The translations under genes and the position numbers were made by a program. A DNA stretch of 64,000 bases from Streptomyces mobaraensis NBRC 13819 = DSM 40847 (GTDB lineage Bacteria; Actinomycetota; Actinomycetes; Streptomycetales; Streptomycetaceae): positions 4,861,501 through 4,925,500 of the forward strand of contig NZ_CP072827.1 of assembly GCF_017916255.1 (NCBI RefSeq), written 5' to 3'. Each line of letters opens with the position of its first letter. Position 1 is the stretch's first letter. A model generated the notes under the pieces. That model worked only from the letters and a program-made list of their open reading frames with translations. It did no database searches and was not told the DNA's origin. Of this stretch, positions 59,906 through 64,000 are shown one piece after another.

Positions 59906-60960
59906 CGGAGCTCCTCACCGCCGCCGCGCCGCCCGGGGCCACCGCCCCGGGCGACCCGGCTCGTACCGTCACCGGCGCCCGCCGGGTCTGGCGACGGCTG
60001 CGCGCCCACCGGGCCGCGCTGCCGGCCGCCGCCGTGCTGGCCCTGCTCGTCCTCCTCGCCCTCGCCGCGCCGCTGCTCGCCGCGCTGGAGGGCCAGGACG
60101 CCACCACGTACCACGACGGCCTCGTCGACTCCGCGCGCGGCGGCGTGCCGCTCGGCCCGTTCGGCGGCATCAGCGCCGACCACTGGCTCGGCGTCGAACC
60201 CGGCACCGGCCGCGACCTGTTCGTCCGGCTCCTCTACGGCGCCCGGGTCTCGCTGGCCGTCGCCGTCGGCGCGACGCTGGTCCAGGTCCTCGTCGGCGTC
60301 GCCGTGGGGCTGGCGGCCGCGCTCGGCAACCGCGTCGTGGACGGCATCCTCGGCCACCTCACCGACGTGATGGTCGCGTTGCCGATGCTGGTGTTCGCCA
60401 TCGCGCTGACGGCCGTCGTCCCCGCCGGCTTCCCCCGGCCCGCGCTGCTCGTCCTCGTCATCGGGCTGATCGCCTGGGGCGGGCTGGCCCGTGTCGTCCG
60501 CGCGCAGGCGCTGGCCCTGAAGAAGTTCGACCACGTCGCCGCCGCCCGGCTGACCGGCGCGTCGGAGTGGCGGATCGCCCGGCGGGAACTGCTGCCCGCG
60601 CTGGCCGCGCCCGTCATCACCTACGCGGCGATCCTGCTTCCCGCCAACATGATCATGGAGGCGGGCATGTCCTTCCTCGGCGTCGGCATCACCCCGCCGA
60701 CCCCCTCGTGGGGGCAGATGCTGTCCGCCGCGCAGACCTGGTTCCGCACCGATCCCCTCTACGTGGTCCTCCCCGCTCTGATGCTCTTCGTCACCACCTT
60801 CGCGTTCACCGTGCTCGGCGACGCGCTGCGCGGCGCGCTCGACCCGCGCCAGGCGTCCCGGCTGCGCGTCGGCCGCCGCGGGCGCGCGGCCCGGACGGGC
60901 TCCGGGACGGGCTCCGGGACGGGCTCCCAGGCGGACGTCCGGACGGGCGGTGCCGCGTGA
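59902..60960 (+). CDS. Oligopeptide ABC transporter permease (DppC-like)
   Basis: The 352-aa protein starts at GTG 59902, overlapping the binding-protein stop. Six membrane segments, with 'GRDLFVRLLYGARVSLAVAV', and the EAA motif 'HVAAARLTGASEWRIARREL'. The C-terminal 'GDALRGALDPR' is typical of DppC/OppC. The last ~30 residues repeat GSGTGSGTG. Confidence 0.93.
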   Translation: MTELLTAAAPPGATAPGDPARTVTGARRVWRRLRAHRAALPAAAVLALLVLLALAAPLLAALEGQDATTYHDGLVDSARGGVPLGPFGGISADHWLGVEPGTGRDLFVRLLYGARVSLAVAVGATLVQVLVGVAVGLAAALGNRVVDGILGHLTDVMVALPMLVFAIALTAVVPAGFPRPALLVLVIGLIAWGGLARVVRAQALALKKFDHVAAARLTGASEWRIARRELLPALAAPVITYAAILLPANMIMEAGMSFLGVGITPPTPSWGQMLSAAQTWFRTDPLYVVLPALMLFVTTFAFTVLGDALRGALDPRQASRLRVGRRGRAARTGSGTGSGTGSQADVRTGGAA

Positions 60961-61946
60961 CCGCCTACGTCCTGCGGCGCCTCCTCGGCGTGTTCGTCGT
61001 CCTCCTCGTCCTCTCCGCCGTCGTCTACGCGACCTTCTACCTCGCGCCCGGCGACCCCGCCCAGCTCGCCTGCGGCCCGCGCTGCGACCCCGCGCAGGTG
61101 CGGCAGGTGCGGGAGCAACTCGGCCTGGACGCGCCGCTGTACACCCAGTACTGGCACTTCCTCCAGGGGATCGTCACCGGCCACGACTACTCCACCGGCT
61201 CCGGTGTGCTGCACTGCGAGGCGCCCTGCCTGGGGCTGTCGTACCAGAGCGACCAGCAGGTCACCGACCTCATCGCCCGCGGCCTGCCCGCCACGGCGTC
61301 CCTCGCCACCGGCGCCATGGTGCTGTGGCTGCTGATCGGCGTCGGCACCGGGCTGCTGTCCGTCGTCCGCCGCGGTGGCGCCGTCGAACGGCTGCTGACC
61401 TGGCTGACGCTGGCCGGGACCGCGACGCCCGTCTTCATCACCGGACTCGGGCTGCTGATGCTGTTCTGCGCCTACCTGGAGTGGCTGCCGTTCCCCTCCT
61501 ACGTACCGCTGACCGACGACCCCGAGCAGTGGGCCTGGAACATGCTGCTGCCCTGGCTGGCGCTGGCCCTGCTGGAGGCCGCCAAGTACGCGCGGATGAC
61601 CAGGAGTTCCATGCTGGAGACGCTGGCCGAGGACCACGTCCGCACCTTCCGCGCCTACGGCGTCGCCGAGCGGGCGATCGTCGGACGGCACGCGCTGCGC
61701 GGCGCGCTGGCGCCCGTCATCGCGCTCACGGCCGCCGACTTCGGGTCGATGTTCGGCAACGCCATGCTGACCGAGGCGATGTTCGGGCTGCCCGGGATCG
61801 GCAAGCTGCTGGTGGACGCCACCAAGACGATCGACCTCCCGGTCGTCGTCGGCCTGGTGATGGTCACCGGCGCCGCCGTCGCGCTCGCCAACGTCGCGGC
61901 CGACCTGCTCTACGCCGTCGCCGACCGGAGGGTGGCCCTGCGATGA
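60957..61946 (+). CDS. Oligopeptide ABC transporter permease (DppB-like)
   Basis: The 329-aa protein from GTG 60957 (4-nt overlap) has 'TAYVLRRLLGVFVVLLVLSA' as its first helix. 'LAPGDPAQLACGPRCDPAQV' and the EAA loop 'LAEDHVRTFRAYGVAERAIV' follow. A small Cys-containing insert at ~80-92 is unusual (SGVLHCEAPCLGLSYQSDQQ). Confidence 0.93.
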   Translation: MTAYVLRRLLGVFVVLLVLSAVVYATFYLAPGDPAQLACGPRCDPAQVRQVREQLGLDAPLYTQYWHFLQGIVTGHDYSTGSGVLHCEAPCLGLSYQSDQQVTDLIARGLPATASLATGAMVLWLLIGVGTGLLSVVRRGGAVERLLTWLTLAGTATPVFITGLGLLMLFCAYLEWLPFPSYVPLTDDPEQWAWNMLLPWLALALLEAAKYARMTRSSMLETLAEDHVRTFRAYGVAERAIVGRHALRGALAPVIALTAADFGSMFGNAMLTEAMFGLPGIGKLLVDATKTIDLPVVVGLVMVTGAAVALANVAADLLYAVADRRVALR

Positions 61947-63598
61947 CCGTACGATCCGAAACCGCCGCGGACGCGCCACTGGTGTCCGTCGACCGCCTGT
62001 CCGTGGAGTTCCCCGCCGAGAACGGTCCCGTACGCGCCGTCCACGAGCTGTCCTTCACCCTGCCGCCCGGCGGCGCGCTCGGCATCGTCGGCGAGTCCGG
62101 CTCGGGCAAGAGCACCGCCGCGTACGCGCTCCTCGGCCTGCACCACGGGACGGGCGCCCGGCTCACCGGCTCGGTACGGGTCGCCGGGCACGACGTCACG
62201 GCGGCCGGTGAGGCGGAACTGCGGCGGTTGCGCGGCGCCACGGCCGCCATGGTCTTCCAGGACCCGCTCTCCTCCCTCGACCCCTACCAGGCCGTCGGCG
62301 ACCAGATCGCCGAGGTCTACCGCGTCCACCACCGGAACGCCTCCCGACGGGCCGCGCGGGCGCGGGCCGTGGAGGTGCTCGACCGGGTGGGCATCCCGGA
62401 CGCCGCCCGCCGCGCGCGCTCCCGGCCGCACGAGTTCAGCGGCGGCCAGCGGCAGCGCGCCCTGATCGCCATGGCCGTGGCCTGCGGGCCCCGGCTGCTG
62501 GTCGCCGACGAGCCGACGACCGCCCTCGACGTCACCGTCCAGGCGCAGATCCTCGCCCTGCTGCGGGAGCTGCGCGAGGAGACGGGCATGGGGCTCGTCC
62601 TCGTCACCCACGACCTGGGGGTGGCGGCGGGCGGCGTCGACGAGCTGCTGGTGATGAAGGACGGCCGCGCGGTCGAGCACGGGCCGGTGCGTACCGTCCT
62701 GGACACGCCGCGCGAGCCGTACACGCGCGCCCTGCTGGACGCCGTGCCGCGCGTGGAGGTACGGCGTGCGCCGGTGCCGCGTGAGGAACCGCCGGGGGAC
62801 GACTCCGTGCTGCTCGAAGCGGTCGGGCTGCGGCAGGAGTTCGGGCGCGGGCGGCGGGCCGTCACCGCCCTGGACGACGTGTCGCTGACCGTCCGGGCGG
62901 GGGAGACCGTCGGCGTCGTCGGCGAGTCCGGCAGCGGCAAGACGACGCTCGGCCGGGCGCTGGTCCGGCTGCTCGCCCCCACCGCGGGCGAGATCCGCTA
63001 CCGGGGGCGGGACATCGGTGCCCTGAACGACCGCGCGCTGCGGCCGTTCCGCAGTGAACTCCAGATGGTCTTCCAGGATCCCGTCTCCTCCCTCAACCCG
63101 CGCCGCAGCATCGGCGAGTCCATCGCCGACCCGCTGCGCGCGGCCGGCCGGCTGACGGACGCGCGGATCGTCGCCCGGGTACGGGACCTGCTCGACCGGG
63201 TGGGCCTCGACCCGGACGCCTACCACCGCTACCCGCACGAGTTCAGCGGCGGCCAGCGGCAGCGCGTGGGCATCGCCCGGGCCCTGGCGCCGGAACCCCG
63301 GCTGATCGTCTGCGACGAGCCGGTCTCGGCGCTGGACGTCACCACCCAGGCGCAGGTCGTCGCCCTGCTGGGCGAGTTGCAGCGCGAACTGGGCATCGCC
63401 CTCGTCTTCATCGCCCACGACCTCGCCGTCGTCCGGCAGGTCAGCGACCGCCTGGTGGTGATGCGCCACGGGGCGATCGTGGAGGAGGGCCCGGCGGACG
63501 CCGTGTACGACCGGCCGGAACACCCGTACACGCGGGGGTTGCTGGCGGCGGTGCCTCGGGTGGACGCGGTGGCCCGTACCAGCCCGGCCGGCGTTTGA
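61943..63598 (+). CDS. Fused double ATP-binding subunit of the oligopeptide transporter (DppD-DppF fusion)
   Basis: The 551-aa protein from ATG 61943 (4-nt overlap) carries two complete ABC ATPase units. Unit 1 has Walker [10 protein letters not shown], '[15 protein letters not shown]' and '[12 protein letters not shown]'. Unit 2 has GESGSGKTT, '[15 protein letters not shown]' and '[12 protein letters not shown]'. Both end with the C-terminal region '[12 protein letters not shown]' / '[12 protein letters not shown]' of the DppD/OppD type. Its stop (TGA in CCGGCGTTTGAGG) lies at the edge of a palindromic-element remnant. Confidence 0.94.
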   Translation: MTVRSETAADAPLVSVDRLSVEFPAENGPVRAVHELSFTLPPGGALGIVGESGSGKSTAAYALLGLHHGTGARLTGSVRVAGHDVTAAGEAELRRLRGATAAMVFQDPLSSLDPYQAVGDQIAEVYRVHHRNASRRAARARAVEVLDRVGIPDAARRARSRPHEFSGGQRQRALIAMAVACGPRLLVADEPTTALDVTVQAQILALLRELREETGMGLVLVTHDLGVAAGGVDELLVMKDGRAVEHGPVRTVLDTPREPYTRALLDAVPRVEVRRAPVPREEPPGDDSVLLEAVGLRQEFGRGRRAVTALDDVSLTVRAGETVGVVGESGSGKTTLGRALVRLLAPTAGEIRYRGRDIGALNDRALRPFRSELQMVFQDPVSSLNPRRSIGESIADPLRAAGRLTDARIVARVRDLLDRVGLDPDAYHRYPHEFSGGQRQRVGIARALAPEPRLIVCDEPVSALDVTTQAQVVALLGELQRELGIALVFIAHDLAVVRQVSDRLVVMRHGAIVEEGPADAVYDRPEHPYTRGLLAAVPRVDAVARTSPAGV

Positions 63599-63770
63599 GG
63601 CCGCCGAGCGGCGCGGGGAGCAGTGGCCGATCTCAGCGTGGCCTGCGTTTGATGCCGAGCGGCGCAGCCGCGACGAAGCGGGGGCGCGCGGGGGCGCAGC
63701 CCCTGCGAGAAACGGGAAGTGGGGTCCCCCCTCTGGGGGAGGGGCAGGGGCACAGCTCCGCAGGACAGCC
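63596..63770. repeat. Remnant of the intergenic palindromic element, copy D
   Basis: The GGCGTTTGAGG, GGCGCAGCC(GC) and GAGAAACGGGAA...GGGGTCCCCCCTCTGGGGG text matches parts of copy C. Only partial arms remain. Confidence 0.55.
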
Positions 63771-63780
63771 CCCGGGGACC

Positions 63781-63870
63781 CGCGCTGCCGGACGCTCGGG
63801 GCCTGGGCCTCGCGCTGCCGGACGCTCGGGGCCCGGACCCCGCGCTGCCGGACGCCCGGGGCCCCGGACG
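63781..63870. repeat. Minisatellite with exact 30-bp period, three copies
   Basis: Units start at 63781, 63811 and 63841, each opening CGCGCTGCCGGACG and then differing at a few positions. Confidence 0.8.
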
Positions 63871-63964
63871 CGACCACCCGCCCCACCAGGGCGAGAACCG
63901 TTCGCCCCGGCCAAGCGCCCATAACGTCCCCCAAAGAGGAAGGTCACGCCCGTTCACCCCTTCC

Positions 63965-63998
63965 GGTGGTGCGACGGACAACCGTCCGTCGCACCACC
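63965..63998. terminator. Perfect 15-nt-armed hairpin at window end
   Basis: Arms 63965-63979 and 63984-63998 are perfect reverse complements around a 4-nt loop; probably a bidirectional terminator between the transport operon and the next gene. Confidence 0.65.
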
Positions 63999-64000
63999 TC

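Larger units (their letters stand above)
63599..64000. other. Intergenic end of window (402 bp)
   Basis: No gene is supported. It holds the palindromic-element remnant, the 30-bp tandem repeat and the terminal hairpin listed separately. Confidence 0.5.

Noticed and set aside
63781-63870. 30-bp repeat taken for a CRISPR array
   Set aside because: The units are directly adjacent with no spacers, and no cas gene is present.

Overview
The window is high-GC actinobacterial chromosome, almost certainly Streptomyces. Third-codon G/C is near saturation and GTG/TTG starts are frequent. Several genes begin as leaderless transcripts (a TAnnnT hexamer 6-7 nt before the start codon), and actinobacterial marker families are present (DUF3117, DUF3107, DUF3152, HtrA-TatB, Mrp). 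From gene content and order, I read two stretches as colinear, from memory, with conserved actinobacterial blocks known in Mycobacterium tuberculosis: fdxA-dapC-dapE-LOG-folP2-tag-DUF3117-O-methyltransferase-sigE-rseA-htrA-tatB-mrp-mgtE-corA (17.6-40.8 kb; compare Rv1177-Rv1239c), and DEAD-box helicase-ferritin-like-DUF3107-TetR-DUF3152 (48.9-57.8 kb; compare Rv3207c-Rv3211).

Layout. 0.1-3.3 kb: a giant disordered membrane protein with a peptidoglycan-binding-type ectodomain. 3.4-6.5 kb: an ABC exporter (ATPase and permease) and a DesK-type histidine kinase. 6.56-14.99 kb: an 8.4-kb mobile element inserted near the 5' end of the partner NarL-type response-regulator gene. The element encodes a large serine integrase, a roughly 1-kb non-coding region with three long inverted repeats, a small helical protein, a P22-coat-like major capsid protein, an XRE-TPR regulator, three overlapping small genes, and a 46-aa Asp/Gly-rich peptide overlapping a protein-isoaspartate-methyltransferase-like enzyme. 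It carries no terminase, portal, tail or replication gene that I can recognise. 14.9-15.6 kb: the response regulator, whose first 14 codons and leaderless promoter now come from the element.

15.6-28 kb: lysine/diaminopimelate genes (dapC, dapE), ferredoxin, a LOG-type protein, a folP2-like paralogue, DNA glycosylase Tag and an enoyl-CoA hydratase. 27-33 kb: an envelope-stress module (sigma factor, zinc anti-sigma, HtrA-type protease, TatB). 33-48 kb: Mrp, Mg transporters, MarC, a PHP phosphoesterase, a NYN-domain protein and other housekeeping or hypothetical genes. 48.9-57.8 kb: an RNA helicase with a very long Lys/Arg-Ala-rich tail and its conserved neighbours. 58.2-63.6 kb: a complete oligopeptide ABC importer operon.

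The most interesting part is the element. It combines a capsid gene without packaging genes (satellite-like), a candidate aspartimide-type RiPP pair (imiditide-like), and an insertion that cuts a regulator gene and regenerates its promoter and N-terminus. A second layer is the repeat content of the intergenic DNA: a family of roughly 170-200-bp palindromic elements and four minisatellites with exact periods of 15, 16, about 22 and 30 bp.
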